Below, one piece after another: positions 21,028-29,192 of a stretch of DNA of 64,000 bases. The first letter of the stretch is position 1, and each line of letters begins with the position of its first letter. Origin of the DNA: Opitutaceae bacterium (GTDB taxonomy: Bacteria > Verrucomicrobiota > Verrucomicrobiia > Opitutales > Opitutaceae); contig JAHCAZ010000006.1 of assembly GCA_019634615.1 (NCBI GenBank), forward strand, positions 62,001-126,000, written 5' to 3'. The position numbers and the translations under genes were made by a program. The notes below the pieces were generated by a model that saw only the letters and a program-made list of their open reading frames with translations, was not told the DNA's origin and ran no database searches.

Positions 21028-22428
21028 TCACTCGCCCACCAGGCGCTCGATGTCCTCGCGGGAGACGGTGAAGACGTCCATGTCCTTCTTCACCGCGCCG
21101 AGGCTCACGAGGCATTCGGTGAAGAGCTCGCGGGTGCGCTGCTCCAGCGCCTTGGCCTCGAGGTTGGTCATCACGCCGATGATGCGGCCGCCTTTGCGGA
21201 CGTGCGTGCGCTCATCGGAGCGGATGTAGTCCGCCACGTGGCGCAGGACCTCGTCGTTGCGGTCGGCCGCGGCGTCGATGAGCTGGTTGATGGTCTTCAG
21301 CACGCCCACCTCGCCGAAGAGGTTGATCTCGGCCATTGCGAAGGCCGGGTCCATCGGGCCGCGGCAGGTGGAGCCGGTGAGGCGGTTGCGCAGCTCGAAG
21401 GGATCGTAGCCGGCGATGAGCATGGCGCGGTGGCCGATCTCCGTGTGGCGCGCCTCGTCCCACGTGATGCGGGCGAGGTCGTACTCGGCGTCGAAGTCCT
21501 TGAAGCGGATATCCCAGATGAAGGTGCCGAACGCCTCGATGGCGTCCACTTCGTCGCGCTGCGTGCGGATGAAGCGCAGGCGCAGCGACTCGTACGAATC
21601 GGCCGGGAAACGCTCGCCGCCGTCGGCCGCGTCGTAGTCACCAGTGTTCTTGAAGGTGTCGAAACGCACGTCGCGATTGGGCACGGTGCCGCGCTCGAAG
21701 GGTTTGGTGTCGATTCGCAGCGGCTTCGGGGCCTCGCCGCGCGCGTCGGCGCCCGAGACGCCGCCGATGGAGCGGAGGAGGCGGTCGAGGTGCCAGCGCC
21801 ACTGCGCGAGGCCGGCCTCATCGACGCCACCTTCGATGTACGCCGCGATGGCGGCCTCGGCCCAGGCGAGCATGGGTTCCTGGTCGGCAAGGATGCGGCG
21901 CAGGCAGCGGATCGTCGGGGCGTCGGTGACGGCATCCGTGAGATCGCAATGATGGCGGTACGCCGTCGTGAGGGCGCGGCCGGCGACCTGGTGCACGCCG
22001 ACGAGAAACTCGGCCGCCGAGTTGGCGCTGAGCATCTCCTCGATGAAGCGGTCGATCTCGGCGTCACGGAACGCGTCGATCGCCGGCGGGCGCATCTCCT
22101 GCTCGGTCAGGCGCTCGCGCAGGAAGCGGGCGGCATCGGCGTGCCAGAAGATGTGGCGGCCGGTCTCGAGCTTCACCTCGAACTCCGGGATCGTGAGGGT
22201 CCAGGCCCCGAGCGCCTGCATCAGACGGCGCTCGAAGTAGAAATACCGCAGCAGGCGGCGGGCGTTTTCCTTGACGGTGAATTGTCCGCCGAGGGGGCGG
22301 CCGTCGCGGGGGAACTTGAACGGATAACGCGCCTTGCGCTCGAGGGCGGCCTCGAGCTGGCCGGCGACGCGACGGGTGGGGATGATGTCCTTGGAGACGT
22401 TTTCGTTGAGGTTGTCGGGGAGCTTCAT
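21028..22428 (-). CDS. Predicted di-iron ferritin-like protein A, function unknown
   Basis: The 466-residue cytoplasmic protein begins MKLPDNLNENVSKD. Its C-terminal half has two Glu / ExxH pairs expected of a di-iron four-helix bundle: a Glu in VDAIEAFG about 27 residues before WDEARHTEIGHR, and a Glu in INLFGEVG about 33 residues before SDERTHVRKG. The N-terminal half is helical and unrecognised. Related carboxylate-bridged di-iron proteins are oxidases, oxygenases or ferritins; the substrate here is unknown. A second protein with the same motif arrangement is encoded at 35399-36886. It lies next to two sugar ABC modules. The frame is open upstream into repeat DNA, so I start at the first ATG outside the repeat. 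Confidence 0.7.
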   Translation of the reverse strand: MKLPDNLNENVSKDIIPTRRVAGQLEAALERKARYPFKFPRDGRPLGGQFTVKENARRLLRYFYFERRLMQALGAWTLTIPEFEVKLETGRHIFWHADAARFLRERLTEQEMRPPAIDAFRDAEIDRFIEEMLSANSAAEFLVGVHQVAGRALTTAYRHHCDLTDAVTDAPTIRCLRRILADQEPMLAWAEAAIAAYIEGGVDEAGLAQWRWHLDRLLRSIGGVSGADARGEAPKPLRIDTKPFERGTVPNRDVRFDTFKNTGDYDAADGGERFPADSYESLRLRFIRTQRDEVDAIEAFGTFIWDIRFKDFDAEYDLARITWDEARHTEIGHRAMLIAGYDPFELRNRLTGSTCRGPMDPAFAMAEINLFGEVGVLKTINQLIDAAADRNDEVLRHVADYIRSDERTHVRKGGRIIGVMTNLEAKALEQRTRELFTECLVSLGAVKKDMDVFTVSREDIERLVGE

Positions 22429-22449
22429 GGTGTGGAAGGGGTTGGGGAG

Positions 22450-22616
22450 AACGTCCAACATCGAACGTCCAACATTCAACATCGAATTCTGTCTTGGTTG
22501 CGAAAGAAGGATACAGAATGGGAGGAAACTTTTAACGCTTAACGCTCAAGTTGCCAGCGCCGGCGGACATCCGGGACTTGGACGTTGAGCGTTGGATGTT
22601 GGGCGTTGAGCGTTCG
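22450..22616. repeat. Word-like inverted repeat element
   Basis: The left part (22450-22487) is iterated AACGTCCAACATCGAACGTC-type words; the right part (22579-22616) carries their complement (GACGTTGAGCGTTGGATG). Arms are imperfect and contain tandem 8-12 bp words. A further AACGCTTAACGCTCAA word lies between them. The 211-bp gap holds no gene. Just after it, a CGCCCGG/CCGGGCG hairpin (22615-22639) abuts the stop of the permease gene. Confidence 0.7.
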
Positions 22617-22639
22617 CCCGGGCCGTCGCGGTCCGGGCG

Positions 22640-23512
22640 TCAGCCTTTGACGGCGCCGCTCGTCAGCCCCGAGATGAACTCCTTCTGCAGGAGCAGGAAC
22701 AGGACCATCACCGGCGCGATGGCGACCAGGGTGCCGGCCATGATGAGGCTGTACTCGGAACCATAGAGTCCGCGGAGGTTGAAGATCGCCACGGCGAGGG
22801 GATGCCGTTCCGGGGACTGGAGGATGATCTGCGGGGTGATGAAGTTGTTCCAGGTCCCGATGAAGGCGATGATCAGGTAGGCGCTGATCATCGGGCGGAC
22901 GATCGGCAGCACGATCTGGAAAAAGATGCGCAGCTCGCCGGCACCGTCGATGCGGGCGGATTCCAGGATGTCGCTCGGCACGCTGTTCAGCATCGCCTGC
23001 CGGAAGAGATAGAGGCCGAACGCGGGCGTGATCGCGGGCAGGATGACGCCGGCGTAGGTGTCGACCAGCCCCAGGTGGTACAGCATCTCGAAGCCCGGGC
23101 CCAGCAGGAGCGAACTTGGCAGCACGACCGTGCCGAGGATCGCGGTGGTGATGAGGCCGCGTCCGCGGAACCGGAACTTCGCGAGCGCGTAGCCGCCGGC
23201 GGCGCAAAAGAGCGTCGCCCCCAGGCTGCACACGGAGGCGAAGAAGACCGAGTGCAGCAAAGCCCGGCCGATGGGAAACTCGGTGAACAGGCGACGGAAC
23301 TGGCGCAGCGTGAGGTCCTCCCAGGCGATGCCGAGCCAGCCGTCGCCCCGGGGCAGGAACTGTGAGGTGAAGAATGCGGCCTCGGTCTTCACCGCGGCAC
23401 AGGCCATCCAGATGAACGGGAGCAGGGTCAAAATCGCCAGGCTGCCGAGGATGGCATAGAGGAGCAGGCGACCGAGCCGGTCGAGCGGGTTGGCTGACGG
23501 GCGCGCGCTCAT
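22640..23512 (-). CDS. Carbohydrate ABC transporter permease, MalG type (module 1)
   Basis: The 290-residue CUT1-family inner membrane protein has about six predicted membrane segments. The EAA loop ESARIDGAGELRIFFQIVLP lies near residue 190, where it contacts the shared ATPase. It ends LQKEFISGLTSGAVKG, the usual MalG-type C-terminus. It forms the translocation pore with the MalF-type partner at 23509, whose stop overlaps its ATG. A closely similar paralogue is at 25834-26682. No ATPase gene is in the module, as is common for CUT1 systems that share an MsmK/UgpC-type ATPase. The sugar is unknown. Confidence 0.92.
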   Translation of the reverse strand: MSARPSANPLDRLGRLLLYAILGSLAILTLLPFIWMACAAVKTEAAFFTSQFLPRGDGWLGIAWEDLTLRQFRRLFTEFPIGRALLHSVFFASVCSLGATLFCAAGGYALAKFRFRGRGLITTAILGTVVLPSSLLLGPGFEMLYHLGLVDTYAGVILPAITPAFGLYLFRQAMLNSVPSDILESARIDGAGELRIFFQIVLPIVRPMISAYLIIAFIGTWNNFITPQIILQSPERHPLAVAIFNLRGLYGSEYSLIMAGTLVAIAPVMVLFLLLQKEFISGLTSGAVKG

Positions 23513-24399
23513 GTCTCCTCCCTCCGGGTGAGGTGCCGGTGGACCAAGGCGAAGCCCACGAGGAACAGGGTCAGCACCCAGCCGATCGCGCTCGCGTACC
23601 CGAGGTCGCCGCTGTGGAAGCCCGTGCGGTACAGGTAGGTGACGACCGTGAGAGCGCGGTTCTCGGGGCCGGAGCCGTAGGTGTCGTTGTAGAGCACGTA
23701 GGGCAGCTCGAAGAGCTGGAAGCTGCCCGTGATGACCAGCAGCACGATGATATTCAGGACCGGCCGGATCTCCGGAAGGGTGACGTGCCGGAAGCGCTGC
23801 CAGGAGCCCGCACCGTCGATGCTCGCGGCGTCGAGAAGCTCGCGCGGTACATTCTGCAGGGCCGCGAGGAAATAGACCATGTAGAAGCCGGCCGACAGCC
23901 ACAGGGTCGAGCCGACCAGCGAGATCATCACGTAGTTCTCGCGCCACGGGAAATCCGGGTCCCACGCGGGCAGGAGGGTGTGCAGCGAGGTGTTCACCAG
24001 CCCGGTGCGTTTCTCCAGGAGCAGGCCGAAGATGATGGCGACGAAGGCAAGGCCGACGATGCTGGGCGAGAAGAAGGCGAGCCGGAAGAACCGCCGGCCG
24101 CGGATGTCCGGGCGGTTGAGCAGCAGCGCCAGGCCCAGCGCGACCGGGACCTGCACGAGCAGGGAGCAGGCCGTGAACAGGGCCGTGTTGCCCACCGCGG
24201 TCCAGAACATCGGGTCGCCCAGGATGGACCGGAAGTTAAGCAGCCCGACATAGACGGTGACCTTGGGCCCGTAGGTCTGCTCGGTCGCCAGCACCAGCGA
24301 GCGCACGAGCGGCCACGCGAAGAAGAGGGTGAAGCCGGCGAGGTAGGGCGCGAGGAAGACCCAGGGGGTCAGGGGAGCATGGGGCCGACCGGATTTCAT
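23509..24399 (-). CDS. Carbohydrate ABC transporter permease, MalF type (module 1)
   Basis: The 296-residue CUT1 permease opens with a membrane segment (WVFLAPYLAGFTLFFAWPLV). It has the EAA motif ELLDAASIDGAGSWQRFRHVTLPEI near residue 195, and the DLGYASAIGWVLTLFLV segment near the C-terminus is conserved in MalF-type partners. Its ATG overlaps the binding-protein stop (ATGA), and its stop overlaps the MalG-type start. Its paralogue is at 26685-27566. Confidence 0.92.
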   Translation of the reverse strand: MKSGRPHAPLTPWVFLAPYLAGFTLFFAWPLVRSLVLATEQTYGPKVTVYVGLLNFRSILGDPMFWTAVGNTALFTACSLLVQVPVALGLALLLNRPDIRGRRFFRLAFFSPSIVGLAFVAIIFGLLLEKRTGLVNTSLHTLLPAWDPDFPWRENYVMISLVGSTLWLSAGFYMVYFLAALQNVPRELLDAASIDGAGSWQRFRHVTLPEIRPVLNIIVLLVITGSFQLFELPYVLYNDTYGSGPENRALTVVTYLYRTGFHSGDLGYASAIGWVLTLFLVGFALVHRHLTRREET

Positions 24400-25766
24400 G
24401 GTGCGCGCCCGGCGACGAATACATTGCGCTGCATGATGCCGAGCAGTTCGGCCTGCGCGGCGTCGAGGCGGCGGCGCACCTCAGGTTCGACCGCGGCCGG
24501 GTCGGTGATCCCGTGGCGATCGACATGGCGGCAGCTACCGACGATGGCCGCACTGAGTACCGTCGTGGCCGACGCATAGAACGGCGACGGGATGCGCTCG
24601 GGCACGTCACCGGCCAGGTTCAGGAACAGGCGCCCAACGGGCTGGCCGCTGAAATACGGGTCGGGCTCGTCGTAGCAGGCCAGCGACCAGTTGGACTTGA
24701 TCGGGCTCACGATGCAGAAGGTGGCATAGAGGCGGCGCGCCGTCTCGGGGGCGAAGTAGAGGTGCTTGATGAAGGCCCAGGCCTCGTCGGGCTGGCGGCA
24801 GGCCTTGGTGATGCCGACCATGGTGCCGCCCAGCACGGAGGTCCGCCGCCCGCCCCGCTCCCACGCCGGCAACGGCATGAACTTGAGTTTCCCGGCCAGG
24901 TTGGGGAGCTCCTTTTTGATCGCCCCCGCGAACCAGTCGGGCGCCAGGAAGGCGAGCATGTACCCTTCGCCGGCCAGCTTGATCGCCGACGGACCCGAGA
25001 CCGGTGCGTCGGCGGTCATGCGGTTGGGCCCGGCCATCCAGACGACCATGCGGGCCACGGTGCGGACGTTGATTTCGGAATTGAGCACGGGCTGGCCGGC
25101 AGCGTCGAACATCCCGCCGCCGGCTTGGAGGAGCATCACCTCATGCGCGCCCATGTTCGTGGGCGAGGTGTTGAGCAGATACGTGTCCGGCCGGCCGTCG
25201 CCGTCGTGGTCGCGGAACAGCGGCCGCATGACACGGAAGTAGTCGTCCCAGGTCTCGATCTGGCGCACGTCGATGCCGGCGGCTTCCACGAGGTCCGACC
25301 GGTAGAGCAGCATCGTGGGGTGCACGTCGTGCGGGAGGCCGTAGTTGCGGCCGTGCAGGGACCAGGGGCTGAGCGAGGGCGCATTGATCGCGGCGCGCAG
25401 GCCGTCGCGGTCAATGCGGTCGGTGAGGTCGACGAAGCCGATGTCCTGCACCGGCCCGGCGAACACCTGGCCGATCTGGCCGCGCTCCACCTCGATCATG
25501 TCGCCGACCGGCGTGTCGGAGTAGAACCCCGAGAGCATGCGCGTGAGGAGGGTCGGCCCCGTGAGGGTCGTGACCCGCACGGGCAGGTCGGGGTGCCGCG
25601 GGTTCCAGTTCGCGGCGGCCGCGCTGGCCACCTGCGCATGGCTGCGGTCGAAGGTCCAGTACTGCAGGCCGTCCTGCGGCTCGACCGGCTGGAGCAGGAC
25701 CAGGGTCGTGGACACGGCCGCGAGCACGGTGACCAGGACGAGGCCGAACGACTGGAAGCGCAGCAT
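24396..25766 (-). CDS. Extracellular sugar-binding protein (module 1)
   Basis: The 456-residue solute-binding protein family 1 member has an N-terminal hydrophobic segment (MLRFQSFGLVLVTVLAAV) that serves as signal peptide or anchor. Typical later features are LVEAAGIDVRQIETWDDYFRVM, GGTMVGITKACRQPDEAWAFIKHLY and DPYFSGQPVGRLF. The acidic loop DHDGDGRPD (coded by 25185-25211) looks like a calcium-binding loop and is also present in the paralogue at 27563. In-frame starts at 25793 (ATG) and 25811 (TTG) exist; 25766 is chosen because it begins the signal segment and follows a C/T-rich leader like other starts here. The ligand is unknown. Confidence 0.88.
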   Translation of the reverse strand: MLRFQSFGLVLVTVLAAVSTTLVLLQPVEPQDGLQYWTFDRSHAQVASAAAANWNPRHPDLPVRVTTLTGPTLLTRMLSGFYSDTPVGDMIEVERGQIGQVFAGPVQDIGFVDLTDRIDRDGLRAAINAPSLSPWSLHGRNYGLPHDVHPTMLLYRSDLVEAAGIDVRQIETWDDYFRVMRPLFRDHDGDGRPDTYLLNTSPTNMGAHEVMLLQAGGGMFDAAGQPVLNSEINVRTVARMVVWMAGPNRMTADAPVSGPSAIKLAGEGYMLAFLAPDWFAGAIKKELPNLAGKLKFMPLPAWERGGRRTSVLGGTMVGITKACRQPDEAWAFIKHLYFAPETARRLYATFCIVSPIKSNWSLACYDEPDPYFSGQPVGRLFLNLAGDVPERIPSPFYASATTVLSAAIVGSCRHVDRHGITDPAAVEPEVRRRLDAAQAELLGIMQRNVFVAGRAP

Positions 25767-25833
25767 GGGGAGGGCGGAAGGAACATCCACCATCCCGGCC
25801 CTGACACTCAACTGCGAATTCGGGCCCTGCCCG

Positions 25834-26682
25834 TCAGCCCTTCACGGCCCCGCTGGTCAGCCCCGAGATGAACTCCTTCTGCAGGAGCAGGAACAGGCAC
25901 ATCACCGGCGCGATCGACACGATGGTGCCGGCCATGATGACGCCGTAGTCGGTGCCGTAGAGACCCTTCAGGTTGTTCAACGCGACCGAGAGCGGGTGCA
26001 GCTCCGGCGACTGCAGGATGATCTGCGGGCTGATGAAATTGTTCCAGGTGCCCATGAAGCTGATCATGAGGAACGCCCCGAGCATCGGGCGCACGAGCGG
26101 GAGCACGAGCTCGAAGAAGATCCGGATCTCACCGGCGCCGTCCATGCGCGCGGCCTCGAGGAGCTCGTCGGGCACGCTGTTGAGCATCGCCTGGCGGAAG
26201 AGGAAGACGCCGAAGGCCGGGGCGAGGCCGGGCAAAATGAGGCCCGTGTAGGTGTCGAGCAGGTCGAGGTTGTACAGCAGCTGGAAGCTCGGCGCGAGCA
26301 GGAGGGGCCCGGGGATGATGAGCGCGGAGAGGACGACGCCCATGACGGTGTCGCGGCCGCGGAAGCGGTGCTTGGCGAGGGCGTAGCCGCCCATGGCGCA
26401 GCACAGCACGGTGAGGATGGAGCTGACCGAGGCGAGAAGGATGGAATTATGCAGCGCGCGGGGCAGCCCGAGCTCGGTGAAAAGGCGGGCGAAGTTCGCG
26501 AGCGTCAGGCGGTCCCAGCCGACGCCGAGCCAGCCCCCGCCGGCCGGCAGGAACAGGGAGGCGGCGAAGTCATATTTCGACTTGAGCGCGCCGCACACCA
26601 TGTAGGCGAACGGGACGAGCGTGAGCACGGCGAAGAAGATCAGCAGGCCGTACAGGAGGACGTTGGCGAGGCGGCGCAGCAT
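25834..26682 (-). CDS. Carbohydrate ABC transporter permease, MalG type (module 2)
   Basis: The 282-residue CUT1 permease has the EAA loop EAARMDGAGEIRIFFELVLP and the same C-terminal LQKEFISGLTSGAVKG as the module 1 protein, so the two are clearly paralogous. It starts 2 bp after the MalF-type gene stop. The module 1 binding protein gene begins about 70 bp downstream on the same strand, so the two modules could be read as one long transcript. Substrate is unknown. Confidence 0.92.
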   Translation of the reverse strand: MLRRLANVLLYGLLIFFAVLTLVPFAYMVCGALKSKYDFAASLFLPAGGGWLGVGWDRLTLANFARLFTELGLPRALHNSILLASVSSILTVLCCAMGGYALAKHRFRGRDTVMGVVLSALIIPGPLLLAPSFQLLYNLDLLDTYTGLILPGLAPAFGVFLFRQAMLNSVPDELLEAARMDGAGEIRIFFELVLPLVRPMLGAFLMISFMGTWNNFISPQIILQSPELHPLSVALNNLKGLYGTDYGVIMAGTIVSIAPVMCLFLLLQKEFISGLTSGAVKG

Positions 26683-26684
26683 GG

Positions 26685-27566
26685 TCAGCGGTTCTCGTAC
26701 CGGCGCGCGAGGCGGCGCTGGAACAGGGCGATGCCCATGAGGGTGAGCGCCAGGACCCAGCCGATGGCGCTGGCGTAGCCGAGATCCCCGGTGAGGAAGC
26801 CGGTCTGGTAGAGGTACATCATGACCGTGAGCCCGCGGTTCTCGGGCCCGGGCCCGTTGTTGAGCAATATGTAGCTCAGCTCGAACATCTGGAAGCTGCC
26901 GATCGTGGAGAGCAGGGTGACGAACCCGGCCACTGGCGCGATCTCCGGCAGGATCACGTGCCGGAACCGCTGCCAGGGACCGGCGCCGTCCATCGCGGCC
27001 GCCTCCAGCAGCTCGCCGGGCACGTTCTGCAGCGCGGCGAGGAAATAGACCATGTTGAAGCCGGCGTAGATCCAGAGCGCGGCGAGGATGAGGGCGCTCA
27101 TGACGTATTCGCTCATCCACGCGAACTCAGGGTCCCACAGGGGGAAGAACCAGTGCAGGCTGGCGTTGAGCAGGCCGGTGCGCTTCTCGAAGATCGGCGC
27201 GAAGAGCATCGCGACGAACGGCAGGCCCACGAGCGACGGGGCGAAGAAGGTCAGCCGCAGGACACCGCGGCCGCGCAGTCCGCGGCGGTTCAGGAGCAGG
27301 GCGAGCCCGAGCGCGACCGGCAGCTGGATGAGCAGCGACCCGAGCGTGTACTGCAGCGTGTTGAAAGCGGCGGTCCAGAAGAGCGGATCAGTGGCGAGGA
27401 AGCGGAAGTTGCGCAACCCCACCCATGCGGTCGTGCCGGGCCCGTAGGTCTGCTGCAGGGCCAGCACGAAGGAGCGCAGCAGCGGCCAGATCGTGAAAAC
27501 CGCGAAGACGCCCAGAAACGGGGCCAGAAAGAGCCAAGGGGCGAAATTGAAACGCTGCGGTCTCAT
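26685..27566 (-). CDS. Carbohydrate ABC transporter permease, MalF type (module 2)
   Basis: The 293-residue CUT1 permease has the N-terminal segment PWLFLAPFLGVFAVFTIWPLL, the EAA loop ELLEAAAMDGAGPWQRFRHV and DLGYASAIGWVLALTLMG. It is parallel in every segment to the module 1 MalF-type protein. Its start overlaps the stop of the binding-protein gene as ATGA. Confidence 0.92.
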   Translation of the reverse strand: MRPQRFNFAPWLFLAPFLGVFAVFTIWPLLRSFVLALQQTYGPGTTAWVGLRNFRFLATDPLFWTAAFNTLQYTLGSLLIQLPVALGLALLLNRRGLRGRGVLRLTFFAPSLVGLPFVAMLFAPIFEKRTGLLNASLHWFFPLWDPEFAWMSEYVMSALILAALWIYAGFNMVYFLAALQNVPGELLEAAAMDGAGPWQRFRHVILPEIAPVAGFVTLLSTIGSFQMFELSYILLNNGPGPENRGLTVMMYLYQTGFLTGDLGYASAIGWVLALTLMGIALFQRRLARRYENR

Positions 27567-28948
27567 GAGTCGGCCTGGAGAAACACGTTGCGCTCGATCT
27601 CGCGCTCGGTGCGGCGCTGTTCACGGTCGAGCAGGCGCTGCGCCTCGGCCTGCAAGGTCGACACGTCGTAGGTGCGGGTGCGATCGGCAAACGCGCGGAG
27701 CTCGGCGAGGACGTTGCAGACGGCCTGAAGCGCATAGGCGTAGTACGGGGATGAGGTGCGCACCGGGACATGCGGGGCCTGCCCGATGTAGAGCCGCCCG
27801 GACGGCTGGCCGCTGAAATAGGGGTCAGGTTCGTCGTAGAACGACGAGGCCCAGAGTTCCTTCACCGGTGAAATGATGTTGGTCTCGCGGAACATCTGCT
27901 CGGCGAGGCGCGGCGAAAGGTAGAGCTCCTTGGCGAATTCCCAGCAGGTCTCGAAGTGCTCCGTCCGCCGATTGATGGCGAGCATCGTGCCGCCGAACAC
28001 GGAGGTGCGCCGGCCGCCCTTTTCCCAGGCGGGCAGGGGCATGAGCTTGAGCTTGCCGCCGAGGCCCGGGTTTTCGCGTTTCCACTGGCCGGCACGCCAG
28101 TCGGGGAGGAGGCAGCCGATGACCTGGCCCTCGAGGCGCTGCCGGTGGCCGATGGCGGAGTCCTGGTTGATGTCGATGCACACGCGCTTCGGGCCGGTGA
28201 ACCACGTCACGAGGCGGGCGAGGATATAGGCGTTGCGCGGCAGGTTGACGGTGGGGCGGTCGCCGTCGAGCAGCTGGCCGTCGGCCTGCTGGAGCAAAAT
28301 GATCGTGGCGATGGCGTTGGCGTCCCAGGCCTCGAGCAGGTAGCGGTCGGGGCGGCCGTCGCCATCGCGGTCGCGCATGAGCGGGCTCATGACGCGGAAG
28401 TAATCGTCCCAAGTCTCGATCGTGGAGACGTCGATGCCGGCGGCCTCGACGAGGTCGGCGCGGTAGGCGAGCAGGACCGGATGGACATCGTGGGGCAGGC
28501 CAAAGATCCGGCCGCGGGTGGTGAACGGGGCGAACGAGGGGGCGTTGATGCGGTCGAGCAGGCCCTCGGCCTGGATCCGCTCGGTGAGGTCGTAGTAACC
28601 GACGCTTTCCAAGGGTCCGGCAAATCCCTTGGCGGCGGTGCTGCTGTTGGGCTCGACGAGGTCGGCGACGGGTGTGCCGGCCAGGAATCCGGTGAGCATG
28701 CGGCGCTCGAGCGCGTGGCCGTGGATCAGCATGAGGTTGATCGCACGGTCAGGGTGTCGGGCGTTCCATTCCGCCACGATGGGTCGGTAAGATTCGTAAT
28801 GAGGCTGGGCGGAGACCCAGAACGGAATGCCCTTGGTCTCGGTGCGTGGCAGGACCAGGGCGGTGACGATCGAAGCGATTGCCAGGATCAGAATCACCAA
28901 GGCGCCGGGCGAAAGGAAACGGGTAAATCTTTCGCGCAGCGACTTCAT
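27563..28948 (-). CDS. Extracellular sugar-binding protein (module 2)
   Basis: The 461-residue family 1 solute-binding protein starts MKSLRERF and has a signal/anchor segment near residues 14-35. It shares with module 1 LVEAAGIDVSTIETWDDYFRVM, the DRDGDGRPD acidic loop (coded by 28346-28372), GGRRTSVFGGTM and DPYFSGQPSGRLY. It is the first gene of the tandem transporter region. A TTG at 28963 is also in frame. No Shine-Dalgarno sequence is visible before the ATG. Ligand is unknown; the preserved backbone and diverged remainder suggest a different or shifted specificity from module 1. Confidence 0.88.
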   Translation of the reverse strand: MKSLRERFTRFLSPGALVILILAIASIVTALVLPRTETKGIPFWVSAQPHYESYRPIVAEWNARHPDRAINLMLIHGHALERRMLTGFLAGTPVADLVEPNSSTAAKGFAGPLESVGYYDLTERIQAEGLLDRINAPSFAPFTTRGRIFGLPHDVHPVLLAYRADLVEAAGIDVSTIETWDDYFRVMSPLMRDRDGDGRPDRYLLEAWDANAIATIILLQQADGQLLDGDRPTVNLPRNAYILARLVTWFTGPKRVCIDINQDSAIGHRQRLEGQVIGCLLPDWRAGQWKRENPGLGGKLKLMPLPAWEKGGRRTSVFGGTMLAINRRTEHFETCWEFAKELYLSPRLAEQMFRETNIISPVKELWASSFYDEPDPYFSGQPSGRLYIGQAPHVPVRTSSPYYAYALQAVCNVLAELRAFADRTRTYDVSTLQAEAQRLLDREQRRTEREIERNVFLQADS

Positions 28949-28984
28949 TAAGTGGACCGACAAGAGGGACTAGGGGAGCGTTCG

Positions 28985-29037
28985 ACCCTCCTTCGCCGAG
29001 GCTTCGGAGGGTGGATTTCTTTCCGGGTCGGAAAGAA
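28985..29037. other. Two hairpins between tRNA-Cys and the transporter genes
   Basis: ACCCTCC/GGAGGGT (28985-28991 with 29006-29012) and TTCTTTCCG/CGGAAAGAA (29017-29025 with 29029-29037) are perfect stems downstream of tRNA-Cys on the minus strand. The second could end the tRNA transcript, but no T run follows, so it is only a weak terminator candidate. Confidence 0.4.
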
Positions 29038-29046
29038 TTCCAAAAT

Positions 29047-29121
29047 TGGAGGCGCGGGCCGGAATTGAACCGGCGCATAGAGCTTTTGCAGAGCTCGGCC
29101 TTACCACTTGGCTACCGCGCC
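29047..29121 (-). tRNA. tRNA-Cys (anticodon GCA)
   Basis: On the minus strand a full cloverleaf forms. The acceptor stem is GGCGCGG/CCGCGCC, the D stem GCC/GGC and the anticodon stem GAGCT/AGCTC. The anticodon loop CTGCAAA reads GCA. The T arm has GTTCAAT. The discriminator is U73, the identity base of tRNA-Cys, and CCA is encoded (29047-29049). Confidence 0.96.
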
Positions 29122-29192
29122 TGATGCAAGGGCCGTGGAACTTGCAGGAAACAAATACGCCCCGCAAGCGTTGAAATCAGAATTTCCAGTTC

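Noticed and set aside
21013..22542. 509-codon open frame antisense to di-iron gene A
   Set aside because: The minus-strand protein has paired DExRH motifs with correct spacing; the plus-strand frame shows only repetitive acidic/Val/Ala sequence and runs into repeat DNA.
28985..29012. Hairpin near tRNA-Cys considered as an attachment site remnant
   Set aside because: No integrase, no duplicated tRNA 3' end and no change in gene content around the tRNA.
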